Assembly (NCBI GenBank): GCA_019217005.1
Contig: JAHBNG010000099.1
Location: 1-56,523 of the forward strand
Direction: 5' to 3'
Origin: Chloroflexi bacterium TSY
Lineage (GTDB): Bacteria; Chloroflexota; Anaerolineae; Caldilineales; Caldilineaceae
DNA length: 56,523 bases
In this document: positions 26,712-35,705 of the stretch, one piece after another
Layout: every line of letters begins with the position of its first letter
How positions within the stretch are numbered: position 1 is the stretch's first letter
Position numbers and translations under genes: made by a program
The notes under the pieces: generated by a model
Told to the model about the DNA's origin: nothing
What the model saw: the letters and a program-made list of their open reading frames with translations, nothing else
Database searches by the model: none

Positions 26712-27962
26712 ATGAAATTTTCTCCTGTAGATGAACAAATGCGCATTTTGATGCGTGGTGTAGACTTTGGGGATCCCGTTACCTACAAAAATATGGAACA
26801 AGAACTGCGTGAGCGAATTGAACGCAGCATTGGTACGGGCCGACCACTTCGAGTCTATTGCGGCTTTGATCCCTCTGCTCCTGACCTGCACTTGGGTCAC
26901 ACGATTCCGCTGCGCAAGTTACGTCAATTTCAGGATCTAGGACACGAAGTGATATTTCTAATCGGGACCTTTACCGGCAGTATCGGTGATCCAAGTGATA
27001 AGCTCTCGGCTCGTAGACAGCAATCTGTTGGTGATGCGATCGAAAAAGGAAAAACATATGCTGAGCAGGCGTTCCGTGTTCTTCGTCGTAGCAAAACCCT
27101 TATACGTTATAACCATGAATGGCTTGGCGAACTTGATTTTGGCGATGTGATTCAACTTGCAAGCAATTTTACTGTTCAGCAATTCTTGGCCCGCGATAAT
27201 TTTAGTAAGCGTTATGCAAATGGTGACGCGATCTGGTTACATGAGTTTTTCTACGCTTTGATGCAGGGGTACGATGCAGTTGCTTTGGAAACCGATGTTC
27301 AAGTTGGCGGTACCGAGCAGCTTTTTAACTTGATGGCTGGTCGGAAGTTGATGGACGCCGAAGGCATGAAACCCCAAACGATTTTGACGTATCCAATTCT
27401 CGTCGGAACAGATGGCGAGAAACGGATGAGTAAGTCGACAGGAAACTATATCGGTATTGATGAACCACCGGGAATCATCTATACTAAGTTGCTCAACGTT
27501 CCAGATTCTGCCATGTACAATTATGCCGAATTAGTTACCCGATGGGATCAGAATGAGATCGACCAAATGTTCATAGATATAAAAAATGGTGCGCTCAACA
27601 TGCGAACCTTCAAACATAAGCTGGCGCACGAAATTGTGAGCATCTTTCACGGCACTCAAGCAGCAGATCAAGCCGTAATCGATGCACGAAGCATGCATCA
27701 AGGTGAGGCACCTAGTGACGCTCCCTTCGTTCAACTGAACGAAGACAAACCAATTTTAGAATTATTACATGAAGCTGGAATGGTTAAAAGCAAAGGGGAA
27801 GGTCGCCGTCTCATACAACAGGGTGGCGTAAAACTAAACGGTGAGCGTGTGATTGGGATTGACCAAATGATTGTGAGCACAAATAATGCCGAGTCTGTCA
27901 TCCAGATTGGTAAACGAAAATTTCTACGTGTGGTTTCATCCAATCAAATAGAGACAAAATAA
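26712..27962 (+). CDS. tyrS: Tyrosine-tRNA ligase
   Basis: Class I aminoacyl-tRNA synthetase, 416 residues, charging tRNA-Tyr in the cytosol. The HIGH-like motif reads HLGHTIPL (after [11 protein letters not shown]), the KMSKS motif is RMSKSTGN near residue 238, and a C-terminal S4 RNA-binding domain is present ([19 protein letters not shown]). The length, the N-terminal type ([13 protein letters not shown]) and the spacing place it with the TyrZ-like subgroup, not the classical TyrS of Enterobacteria. No T-box leader is evident. An unusual interleaved hairpin pair directly follows the stop. Confidence 0.96.
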   Translation: MKFSPVDEQMRILMRGVDFGDPVTYKNMEQELRERIERSIGTGRPLRVYCGFDPSAPDLHLGHTIPLRKLRQFQDLGHEVIFLIGTFTGSIGDPSDKLSARRQQSVGDAIEKGKTYAEQAFRVLRRSKTLIRYNHEWLGELDFGDVIQLASNFTVQQFLARDNFSKRYANGDAIWLHEFFYALMQGYDAVALETDVQVGGTEQLFNLMAGRKLMDAEGMKPQTILTYPILVGTDGEKRMSKSTGNYIGIDEPPGIIYTKLLNVPDSAMYNYAELVTRWDQNEIDQMFIDIKNGALNMRTFKHKLAHEIVSIFHGTQAADQAVIDARSMHQGEAPSDAPFVQLNEDKPILELLHEAGMVKSKGEGRRLIQQGGVKLNGERVIGIDQMIVSTNNAESVIQIGKRKFLRVVSSNQIETK

Positions 27963-27965
27963 AAA

Positions 27966-28014
27966 GCCACTAACCATCACGTTTCCCCCGATAGTGGCCC
28001 AGCCACAACGTGAT
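27966..28014 (+). other. Potential H-type pseudoknot directly after tyrS
   Basis: Two perfect, interleaved complementarities: GCCACTA (27966-27972) with TAGTGGC (27992-27998), and ATCACGTT (27976-27983) with AACGTGAT (28007-28014). Joining segments are 3, 8 and 8 bases, compatible with a simple H-type pseudoknot. It starts three bases after the stop codon. There is no following T-run. Confidence 0.55.
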
Positions 28015-28172
28015 AATCAGTAGCTTTCTATGTGGACAGTATAACACAGGTTTTTCCATTTGTAAAGACCCAATTTTTACCAATTTTGAACGAATTTTGT
28101 TAATTTTGCGATCTCACATTACAAAAATGAAAGTTTGTGAAGAATTACAGGGTGTTTTACGAGAAAAGAGAG

Positions 28173-28178
28173 TATAAT
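28173..28178 (+). promoter_or_regulatory. -10 element before the CBS-domain gene
   Basis: TATAAT ends five bases before an ATG at 28184, as at the nitroreductase gene. A leaderless start there competes with the AAAGGAG-led ATG at 28202. Confidence 0.45.
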
Positions 28179-28201
28179 TACGCATGACAAAGGAGTCTTT
28201 G

Positions 28202-28666
28202 ATGCATCGTATCCCCGTTCGTGATGTAATGAAAAATCCAGTTGTCACAATCGATCCAGAATCGTTGGCAGTTGACGCAGCACAAAAGATGGAAGAATCC
28301 AACATCCGTCGTCTTCCTGTTGTGGATGAAGATGGCTGTTTAGTGGGGATCGTGACGGATTCAGATGTAGCAGAAGCCGAAACCGCCGAAAATGTTCTAA
28401 GTAGCTACGAACCAGGTGCAGATGCAGAGTGGCTGGTAGTTGAGGATATTATGACTCGCGACGTTGTAACAGTTGGACCTGAATTTAGCTTAGGTCAGTT
28501 GGCTGCTACCTTTATGGAGTATAAAGTGGGCGGTGTTCCTGTCGTCGAACCATTAATCCTCGATCAATCTGGTCCGTCTTGTCCGCAGAAACTCGTTGGA
28601 ATCGTAACCGAAACCGATATTTTTCGCTTAATTGTGGATGCCTGGGAGCAGGAGCAGAATGGATAG
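28202..28666 (+). CDS. CBS-domain pair protein
   Basis: 154 residues from ATG 28202, which has AAAGGAG at 28189-28195 with a six-base spacer; an in-frame ATG at 28184 would add six residues and could be used on a leaderless message. Two CBS motifs: VRDVMKNPVVTIDPESLAVDA...RRLPVVDEDGCLVGIVTDSDV and VEDIMTRDVVTVGPEFSLGQLA...GGVPVVE...LVGIVTETDIFRLIV. Such stand-alone pairs bind adenine nucleotides and sense energy state or regulate a partner. No fused effector domain is present and the neighbours give no hint of the partner. It converges with trpF. Confidence 0.9.
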   Translation: MHRIPVRDVMKNPVVTIDPESLAVDAAQKMEESNIRRLPVVDEDGCLVGIVTDSDVAEAETAENVLSSYEPGADAEWLVVEDIMTRDVVTVGPEFSLGQLAATFMEYKVGGVPVVEPLILDQSGPSCPQKLVGIVTETDIFRLIVDAWEQEQNG

Positions 28667-28728
28667 TGGATAGTTGAAGTTGATGGTAAGTGAGGTTGTC
28701 AAGCCGCCCATTATCCAACCATCCCCCA

Positions 28729-29427
28729 TCAATTATCCAGACAGCTCTTTGCTCCTCGGATAAACTCTCTTACCTTGTTATGATCTTTCTTGCCAGCACT
28801 CTCTTCGACGCCGCTGCTTACATCTACACCCCAAGGCAGGACAGTATGAATGGCATCGGCAACGTTATCGGGCGTTAATCCGCCAGCTAGCAGTAGACCC
28901 GAATAAAGTCGTGCAAGCTCTGCTGCGACGTGCCAGTCGGCTCTCTTTCCTGTGCCACCATATTCATTGGGATCGTATGCATCTAACAACCAGCCCGGTC
29001 TACCATCTGACACAGACCTTCGACCAACTGATGCATATGCAGCCGCCTCTGACCGCGCCGCCGCAGGTGAAGAGGGGCGCAATGCTTTAAATGCACGTGT
29101 TGGAAACATTGCAACATCGGCAGGTTTTTCGTCTCCGTGCAATTGCACATAGTCGATTTTTGTTTGAGCCAACACCTTAGATATATTTGTTCCTGATTCG
29201 TTGACAAAAATACCAACAAATTTGGGGGTTCTGACCAGCATCTTTTTATCTGTATCTACCTTTTCTCGAATGTCATGAATAATCGTTGCCACTTGTTCTG
29301 GCTCTACATACCGCGGTGATTTTGGAAAAAAGTTGAAGCCGAGCAAATCTGCCCCCGCTTCGATAGCGACCATTGCATCGACCCAATTTGTGATCCCGCA
29401 AATTTTAACATAAGGTGTATTCATCAT
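28729..29427 (-). CDS. trpF: Phosphoribosylanthranilate isomerase TrpF
   Basis: Third step of tryptophan biosynthesis: Amadori rearrangement of N-(5-phosphoribosyl)anthranilate, TIM barrel, cytosolic. VKICGITNWVDAMVAIEAGADLLGFNFFP contains the catalytic Cys near residue 10. VQLHGDE and, at the end, LLAGGLTPDNVADAI...GVDVSSGVEESAGKKDHNKV give the phosphate-binding loop and catalytic Asp. 232 residues, slightly long because of an insert near 140-155. Its start overlaps the end of the HAD hydrolase gene by 23 bases. No other trp genes are in the window, so the pathway is dispersed. Confidence 0.95.
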   Translation of the reverse strand: MMNTPYVKICGITNWVDAMVAIEAGADLLGFNFFPKSPRYVEPEQVATIIHDIREKVDTDKKMLVRTPKFVGIFVNESGTNISKVLAQTKIDYVQLHGDEKPADVAMFPTRAFKALRPSSPAAARSEAAAYASVGRRSVSDGRPGWLLDAYDPNEYGGTGKRADWHVAAELARLYSGLLLAGGLTPDNVADAIHTVLPWGVDVSSGVEESAGKKDHNKVREFIRGAKSCLDN

Positions 29428-30130
29428 TCTCCCGTCCCAAATAATCGAGCAAATCGAGCAAGCTTCTCAAGTGCACAATATCATCTCTTTGTTGAATTGT
29501 TGACTGATGAATGCCTCGACGATCAATCAGAAATGCACTTAAACCAGCGCCGAGCGCCCCGTCGCAATCATCATCGATCCGATCACCCACGAAAATCGCC
29601 TGTTCTGGCTGCCTGGTAAGCTGATTCAGTGCAGCATGGAAAGGACCAACCTCAGGTTTACGCCCAAAGCCATCATCCCCCGCAATAATCGTCTTAATCT
29701 GCATATGAAGTCCATGAGCCTCTAAAAAGCGTTCTGCACCCAGACGTGACCGCTGTGTAATTACACCCATTTGCCAAGATGCCTCCTCGAGCTTTTCAAA
29801 CAGTGGCAAAACATCATCAAATAGTGGCGGCACAGGCTGCGCATTAAAAAATTCTGTGGACTTTTGGACAAGCTCACCAGTTGGATCTGGAATATCCAGT
29901 GCAGATAAGATGCGTCGATAGAATTCCATCATATTCCCAATTGACCATGTCCCTCGATCTTCTTTGGTTGCTTCATAGATCCAGTTAATCTGCGCCTGAA
30001 CGGCCTCTTCCACCTGATCGATATTACGCACAATGCCCCAACTTCGCAGCAACTCGGGCATCAACAGATGACCATGATGGACAAGCGTGCCATCAAGATC
30101 GAATAGAATGGTATCAGTATTTGCTTTCAT
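29405..30130 (-). CDS. HAD-superfamily hydrolase
   Basis: 241 residues. Motif I FDLDGTLVHHG (nucleophile Asp near residue 11), motif II MGVITQRSR, motif III region with Lys in GFGRKPEVGPF, and motif IV FVGDRIDDDCDGALGAG. It belongs to the subfamily with an alpha-helical cap (phosphoglycolate-phosphatase-like / YjjG-like). The substrate is unknown; a small phosphorylated metabolite is likely. It overlaps trpF, so the two are translated from one message. Confidence 0.9.
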   Translation of the reverse strand: MKANTDTILFDLDGTLVHHGHLLMPELLRSWGIVRNIDQVEEAVQAQINWIYEATKEDRGTWSIGNMMEFYRRILSALDIPDPTGELVQKSTEFFNAQPVPPLFDDVLPLFEKLEEASWQMGVITQRSRLGAERFLEAHGLHMQIKTIIAGDDGFGRKPEVGPFHAALNQLTRQPEQAIFVGDRIDDDCDGALGAGLSAFLIDRRGIHQSTIQQRDDIVHLRSLLDLLDYLGRENDEYTLC

Positions 30131-30148
30131 TTGATCCTTTATCGTGAT

Positions 30149-30228
30149 TAAGAACCTATCCGAAAAGTGGTTGCGAGCCCAACGATCTACCCAAGCGAGT
30201 ATGGATCGTCATAGAACGTTTCGAATAG
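30149..30228. repeat. 80-bp palindromic family B, copy 2 (inverted relative to the others)
   Basis: TAAGAACCTATCCGAAAAGT at the left edge. It fills almost the whole 101-bp gap between glyA and the HAD gene, ending three bases before the glyA stop codon. Confidence 0.85.
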
Positions 30229-30231
30229 TAC

Positions 30232-31599
30232 TTAGGTCGGATTTGCCCGAAATTCATTCACTGGCCGTGTCAGCACGACATCCTCACCTTCCGCAAAGAG
30301 TGGAAATTGAATCGCCATCTCTTTCACTTCTTGGCGAATTTTGAGCAACACAGGATCACGATCAGCTTCCGTTTTAAAGTTTTTGATAAATGCCCGCCGT
30401 TCTTTTGGCTCACTGGGCAAGGTCGCATCCTGTACATGGCTCACAGCCTGAGCAATCCAGGCCGCAATTTGTTCCATTTCTTTTTCCTTCATGCCTCGCG
30501 TCGTCGCCAAAGGCGTGCCGACGCGCAACCCTGAGGGATAGAATGGCGATCCTGGCTCATTGGGAATTGCATTGCGATTCACATAGATGCCTGCAACATC
30601 TAATGCGTAGACTACCTGGGTTCCCAAGCCGACGCTAAATGGTGTAAAATCCGCGACCATCAGATGATTCTCTGTTCCATTGCCAACAAGCTTGAGACCC
30701 TGTTTTATTATTCCGTTGGCTAGAGTCGTTGCATTTTTGCGGATTTGACGAGCGTAAGTGCGAAAGCTTGGCTGGGCGGCCTCTTGCGCCGCAACAGCAA
30801 TTCCTGCAATGGAGGCATTATGGGGACCACCTTGTAAACCTGGAATGATGGCCGAGTTAATCTTGCTCCCAAGCTTTTGGTCTCGTTCTAAACCCCTCTC
30901 TGTCACCAGGATCACTGCACCGCGTGGACCGCGGAACGTTTTGTGAGTCGTAGACATAATCACGTCAGCGTAGGGCACGGGTGAAGGATGTTCATGGCCA
31001 AGCACGAGAGCTGTGATGTGGGAAATATCGGCCACCAGCCATGCGTCAACTGCATCTGCCACTTTGCGAAAGCTGGCAAAATCAAGTTGGAACGGATAGG
31101 ACGTCGTGCCCGCAATGATCATTCTGGGCTGATGTTCCTGGGCCAGTGCCAACAGAGCATCAAAATCTATTCTGGCATCTTCATTGAGTCCATATTGAAC
31201 TGAATGGAAATACCGCCCTGAGAAGGTTACCCTGGGGTGGCCATGGGTCAAATGCCCACCACCACCAAGTTGTAGCCCCATGATCGTTTCGCCTGGTTCC
31301 AACAACGCAAACTGAATCGCCGAATTGGCTGGTGAGCCGGAGTGGGCCTGCACATTGGCAAAGGGTACTTGAAAGAGCTCCTTAATGCGGTCAATCGCCA
31401 AGTTTTCAATCTGGTCGATAATCTGATTGCCTTCGTAATAGCGCCGCCCTGGATAGCCCTCAGCATATTTGCTGGAAAGAGAGGAAGAGAGTACCTGAGC
31501 AACGGCTGGCGAAAAGTGGTTTTCTGAAGGAATCAAACCAATCATCTCGCGCTGGCGTTCTTCTTCCTTCTGAATCAACTCGTACACAACGTCGTGCAT
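30232..31599 (-). CDS. glyA: Serine hydroxymethyltransferase
   Basis: Pyridoxal-phosphate enzyme converting serine and tetrahydrofolate to glycine and methylene-tetrahydrofolate. 455 residues, slightly longer than the usual 415-430. Motifs: LIPSENHFSPAVAQVLSS, KYAEGYPGRRYYEGNQ, GGGGHLTHGHP, and the PLP lysine in STTHKTFRGPRG near residue 224. Some positions deviate from the common form: QAHSGSPANSAI for QPHSGSQAN, and DISHITALV for DIAHIAGLV. It seems to be a divergent branch, but all catalytic blocks are present. The ATG lies two bases beyond the TPR gene's stop codon. Confidence 0.95.
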   Translation of the reverse strand: MHDVVYELIQKEEERQREMIGLIPSENHFSPAVAQVLSSSLSSKYAEGYPGRRYYEGNQIIDQIENLAIDRIKELFQVPFANVQAHSGSPANSAIQFALLEPGETIMGLQLGGGGHLTHGHPRVTFSGRYFHSVQYGLNEDARIDFDALLALAQEHQPRMIIAGTTSYPFQLDFASFRKVADAVDAWLVADISHITALVLGHEHPSPVPYADVIMSTTHKTFRGPRGAVILVTERGLERDQKLGSKINSAIIPGLQGGPHNASIAGIAVAAQEAAQPSFRTYARQIRKNATTLANGIIKQGLKLVGNGTENHLMVADFTPFSVGLGTQVVYALDVAGIYVNRNAIPNEPGSPFYPSGLRVGTPLATTRGMKEKEMEQIAAWIAQAVSHVQDATLPSEPKERRAFIKNFKTEADRDPVLLKIRQEVKEMAIQFPLFAEGEDVVLTRPVNEFRANPT

Positions 31600-31601
31600 T
31601 A

Positions 31602-33482
31602 TTATTTGTCCTTATTCTGTTTTTTTAACCAACTAATTGCACCTGGTGTCTGCCGCCAATGCCTGAGATAAGATGATGCATAATTGATGGCTTCACTCTC
31701 ATCACCATATCCAATATAAGGCGGCTGATAGGCTGGAAGTTTTGTCTTACCAGTAAGGAATGCTGGCACATGGGGATTCATGCTCAGTGCACTCTTTAAT
31801 AGTCGGTTTGTCTGTCGATTTTCACCTTTACGCCGGAATGCCAGGAGTGCGTGAGTATAAAGCCATTCGGCCATTCCATCGTCATATTCATCCAGCAGTT
31901 CCTGGGCCTCCTCATCTTTCTTTATCTCAAGTAGCAGATTGAGCAACGTATATCGGATCCCTTGGTTGTCGCCAGGATTCAGATGCAACATCTCACGATA
32001 GTGTTCCTTGGCTTCATCTTTGCGTCCTAAACTCCACAATGTGTTCGCCAATCCTTGACGCGCTCGCATATAGGGTCTCGTCTCGATCAAGCCCCAAAAG
32101 TGTCCTACATCCTCTTTAAATGCCTCAGGACCAAGTGCACGTTCCCCAGCAGCTACTCCTTGTTCATAGTAACTCAATGCCTGCTTACGCGTATCGGCCG
32201 CTTCTTCGGCCAACAAGACATACGCATCGGCACAATCGGGAGAGAGTTCAAGTGCTTCGTGCGCCAGGATAATACGTCGCCCAGGATCTTGCGTTTCCCA
32301 TGCCTCGTACATGAGCGCCTGTGCCTGAGTCAAGGGAGTCTCATCTTCATGGCCAAACATCTGCGCCATGGCTCCCTCCATGCTGCGCCGATCAAACGCC
32401 CATGATTCATCATCGCCTCCCTCGCTCCAGTCGAAGCTGTCGACCGCCATCTCCTCCCGCTCTGGAAGAACGCCCGCTGGGTAGGTGACATGTACATCAG
32501 TTGGTCCCTGGGATGTATCAACCGAGAGAATGATATCCACTGGATCAAAATCACCCAATTCGTTTACCTGTAAATGTTCTTCTAGCATCAAAGGAATCGC
32601 CCGTAGTGCAGCCTGATACCAAAAGATCTCTGGCGCTTCAGGTCGTTCTACCTTGTCTGGTGGGGTGAAGACAATCAAGATGGGATATGCATCTTTATCA
32701 GCGATTTCCCAGTCTTGTCGTTCAATATCTTCCAGTTCCTCAAATGGAACAGCGGCTATCGTCTCGAATGAAAGTGAGCGTGCACCCCGTTCAGGGATTG
32801 CCGAAAGGGGCTGATCCGTTGGCAGGAAGACATTCTCAACATCTGTCCACTCTTGATACAACGCCAACCCATATTCAATACCAGCGTTCCCCATGACAAT
32901 GCAAATAAATTTGAGGCCCGAAGCTGGCACATCAATGGATAACGGATTCCGGTCCGTTAATGTAAGCCAAGGTTCGGCACGATAATAATCTGCTGCCGCC
33001 GCAAAGAAACCGCCAACTAACTCAACTGTGGCCCCGGTCTGTGACAGCAAACTTGGGTGTTCAGGCCGACCCCGCATATTTGCCTCGAGATCGGCAAGCA
33101 TCTGATCGACTTCGTCTGGCCGTGGCTCTGCCGCAGTTTGAATCTCGATCTGCATCAAGTCATCAGCCAATTCTTCATACAGGTCGGGAGCATCAAACAG
33201 AATGCCGGTTGGACGATGTGGTTCGTGATCTGCCGACGGTTCATGTTTGCGCATTGTGCGGTAGAGCAATCGTTTCGCTTTGACAGCAGTCGGCTCTTTT
33301 TCCAGAACTTCCATCAGCAGCATTGCCCCTGTACTTCCATTGAGCACCGCAAGAAGCCATGGGCGATATGGTTCCTCATCGGGAGGCGTAATCCAGACTC
33401 GCATTTCGTGCAAAACAACGAGCCAAATCTCTTCAAGTTGGGGCAAATGGATGGGTGAGTTTTTCGAAACGCGTTTTGCCAT
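31602..33482 (-). CDS. TPR-domain protein (ST7-like C-terminal half)
   Basis: 626 residues, no signal peptide. The C-terminal third has tetratricopeptide-type helices (QALMYEAWETQDPGRRIILA, YMRARQGLANTLWSLGRKDE) followed by LNPGDNQGIRYTLLNLLLE and NPHVPAFLTGKTKLP. This block recurs in bacterial proteins compared with eukaryotic ST7 and in proteins annotated only as 'TPR repeat'. The N-terminal half (conserved in some relatives as a domain of unknown function) is acidic and unassigned. It probably works as a cytosolic scaffold, but no partner is known. It precedes glyA with a two-base gap, so the pair is cotranscribed. Confidence 0.8.
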   Translation of the reverse strand: MAKRVSKNSPIHLPQLEEIWLVVLHEMRVWITPPDEEPYRPWLLAVLNGSTGAMLLMEVLEKEPTAVKAKRLLYRTMRKHEPSADHEPHRPTGILFDAPDLYEELADDLMQIEIQTAAEPRPDEVDQMLADLEANMRGRPEHPSLLSQTGATVELVGGFFAAAADYYRAEPWLTLTDRNPLSIDVPASGLKFICIVMGNAGIEYGLALYQEWTDVENVFLPTDQPLSAIPERGARSLSFETIAAVPFEELEDIERQDWEIADKDAYPILIVFTPPDKVERPEAPEIFWYQAALRAIPLMLEEHLQVNELGDFDPVDIILSVDTSQGPTDVHVTYPAGVLPEREEMAVDSFDWSEGGDDESWAFDRRSMEGAMAQMFGHEDETPLTQAQALMYEAWETQDPGRRIILAHEALELSPDCADAYVLLAEEAADTRKQALSYYEQGVAAGERALGPEAFKEDVGHFWGLIETRPYMRARQGLANTLWSLGRKDEAKEHYREMLHLNPGDNQGIRYTLLNLLLEIKKDEEAQELLDEYDDGMAEWLYTHALLAFRRKGENRQTNRLLKSALSMNPHVPAFLTGKTKLPAYQPPYIGYGDESEAINYASSYLRHWRQTPGAISWLKKQNKDK

Positions 33483-33606
33483 GAGTGGTTATCCTTTTAT
33501 CGACCTTGATCATTGCCTCGGTCAATTGTAGAACAAACAGCCTGTTTGTTCATCCTCACCAACGAATAGACTTTGCCATCTGACCGAAACAGCGACTGAC
33601 ACCCTC

Positions 33607-35538
33607 TTAACTATACACCGGTTGATTGATGTAGCGCTCCATCGTCAAATCAAGTCTGATTTCAGTCGCCGGCAGCAACTTCACTTGTAAAAATTTATCA
33701 TCAACAGGCACGGTTTGTACATCAACTGTGAGCTGCGGTGCCACGTACTCTTTGTGCGAGCCAGGGTACTCACTAGTCCGTCGATTGTATTGTGCTGTCA
33801 CAAAACGATGTTCGCCAAAACCACCAGCTTGGATGATTAAAGTGCGCGTGGCAAATGGGCTGAGATTGATCAGGTGGATCACAATACGGTCCGATTCCAG
33901 TTTCTCTACCAAAGCCGCCACATCGTTGGGCAAACCAGGGCGCTGGCGGTCCGCATCAAAATAGCGTACCCGACAATATAGAAGCCCACCATTGTAGATG
34001 ATCTGTGGGGCACCCAAAGTCAATTGTAACAGTGCCTCTGTAACGACGGGATTGTGTTCTTGCCAGTGATGAATGTTGATCTGCATCAAATCGGCCTCGT
34101 CCTGCGCAATCAACGCCAGTCGGCGGCAGACCAGACCATAGCTCATGCGCAGCATCTCGTCTGGATAGTTTGGGTTTTCACCAGCCAGGTAACGCAGCCA
34201 AGGTTGATCATGGCCACCATCTTCTTTGTTCCGAAACGGGACAAGTTCGCACCAATCATAGGTTTCTCGCTTGCGCAGCTGTTCGATACGCTGCCAATCG
34301 GCTTCGTCCATGGACAGATTCCAAATCGCCACAGGATAGACTGGCGACAATGGTTGAAAATCAAACCAGCCAGGTTCATCCCCTTCAATTCGATCCGCAT
34401 AACGATAGGGAGCCACAAAGGCTTGATAGTTGTTCTCCGCATTCCCCAAACGTCCTTCCCAATGGGGTCCCAAGCTCATCTCTAGCGTGCGTGTGTCGGC
34501 ATATTTACCCAACGCCCAGATCCTGTCCCACTGGCCGCGGGGTAACTCCAAATAAGCTGCATTGCGCGTCACGAGATAGGCATTGGCTCCAGCAACTGTG
34601 GCGGCCATGCCGATGTTATAATAACCGTGAGGCCAACTCCACCCATAGAGACCACCATACCATTTGCCATTCAGTGTCTCACCAATTTGGCCAGACAAGC
34701 CAACATTATCTGGCAGCAGACCGCCATTTTCTGCAGCTCGTTCGCACCAGGCATCGACATACTCGACAATCCAATCCCGATACTTGGTCCCTCCGGTCAT
34801 CATGTACGCGTTGGCAATCAGACTGGTTACAATCAAGTTCCCAACCACATCACCCTGGCCCAACCGCTCGTGCATTGTCTGTCCCATCAGACGTGCCTTG
34901 GCTGGATCGTTGAGATCATCATAATGATCGATGCCTGGAACGTCACGGAAGGGAAGTCCATAGCGCCTCATCCCAGCACCCCAGTTGTAGCTTGGTTCTG
35001 GAACGTTGCTGAAGCCCCAACGGGGACCACCACTACCGTTATGGGGTGCACGAATCAGTTTTTTCTCTGCATCGTAATTTGGTGCATCGGGATCTTCATT
35101 GAGGTAGAATCCAGCAAAGCGTTGCGCTCGCTCGCGATTGATTTCGTTTGTGGGATCAGCCAAGCAGAGAAAGTAGAAATAGATGTAACTCTCACCTTGA
35201 TGGAACTGATCGTAGCCTAGCTCAAACTCTTTATGCACCATTCCCGCCCGCGTCAATTGGCGCGTGATTCCGTCCCAGATGCGTTGACCATGCTTGAGCA
35301 AATGGTCACCACCGCCCAGTAGGTAAAAGAGCGGCCAGTTGTAGGTACTCTCATAAAAATCGTCGGCTCCATCGCGCGAGCCAGTTCCACCCTCGCGCCA
35401 GATCAACTCGCCATCTGCCCGTACATAACGGGCCAAGAAAGGCTCGACGGCATGATTCATTGTGTCGATCAGTTTCCGCTCTAAGATGGCCCAAGCAGGT
35501 GGATGGGTACAGGGAACGGTTGCGGTGATGGTGATCAT
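33607..35538 (-). CDS. Large protein of unknown function, possible (alpha/alpha)-barrel carbohydrate-active enzyme
   Basis: 643 residues from ATG at 35538 (MITITATVPCTHPPAW); the frame is open further upstream but that part overlaps the divergent promoter region. No signal peptide. Sequence features: ADDFYESTYNWPLFYLLGG near residue 60, FELGYDQFHQGESYIYFYFL, GGLYGWSWPHGYYNIGMAAT, and a C-terminal all-beta part (about 520-640) ending in a strand-rich tail. The tryptophan, tyrosine and histidine pattern with repeated helices resembles glycoside hydrolases or polysaccharide lyases with a toroidal fold and a C-terminal beta-sandwich. I do not recognise the family and infer only 'glycan-related' at low certainty. 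Divergent from the ATPase gene. Confidence 0.7.
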   Translation of the reverse strand: MITITATVPCTHPPAWAILERKLIDTMNHAVEPFLARYVRADGELIWREGGTGSRDGADDFYESTYNWPLFYLLGGGDHLLKHGQRIWDGITRQLTRAGMVHKEFELGYDQFHQGESYIYFYFLCLADPTNEINRERAQRFAGFYLNEDPDAPNYDAEKKLIRAPHNGSGGPRWGFSNVPEPSYNWGAGMRRYGLPFRDVPGIDHYDDLNDPAKARLMGQTMHERLGQGDVVGNLIVTSLIANAYMMTGGTKYRDWIVEYVDAWCERAAENGGLLPDNVGLSGQIGETLNGKWYGGLYGWSWPHGYYNIGMAATVAGANAYLVTRNAAYLELPRGQWDRIWALGKYADTRTLEMSLGPHWEGRLGNAENNYQAFVAPYRYADRIEGDEPGWFDFQPLSPVYPVAIWNLSMDEADWQRIEQLRKRETYDWCELVPFRNKEDGGHDQPWLRYLAGENPNYPDEMLRMSYGLVCRRLALIAQDEADLMQINIHHWQEHNPVVTEALLQLTLGAPQIIYNGGLLYCRVRYFDADRQRPGLPNDVAALVEKLESDRIVIHLINLSPFATRTLIIQAGGFGEHRFVTAQYNRRTSEYPGSHKEYVAPQLTVDVQTVPVDDKFLQVKLLPATEIRLDLTMERYINQPVYS

Positions 35539-35705
35539 GTTCGATTCATCATTCGTTGAGTGCGTCAAATAAGTACTCTTCATTGTATCATCGAGAAGTA
35601 CTTTGTGCACGTCTGATCCTCTATCTGTATGGTACAATATTCCTATTGACTCATGAGACTGATATTAGAGTCAAAAATCAGGAAGCTCAACATGGGAAAC
35701 ATGTC

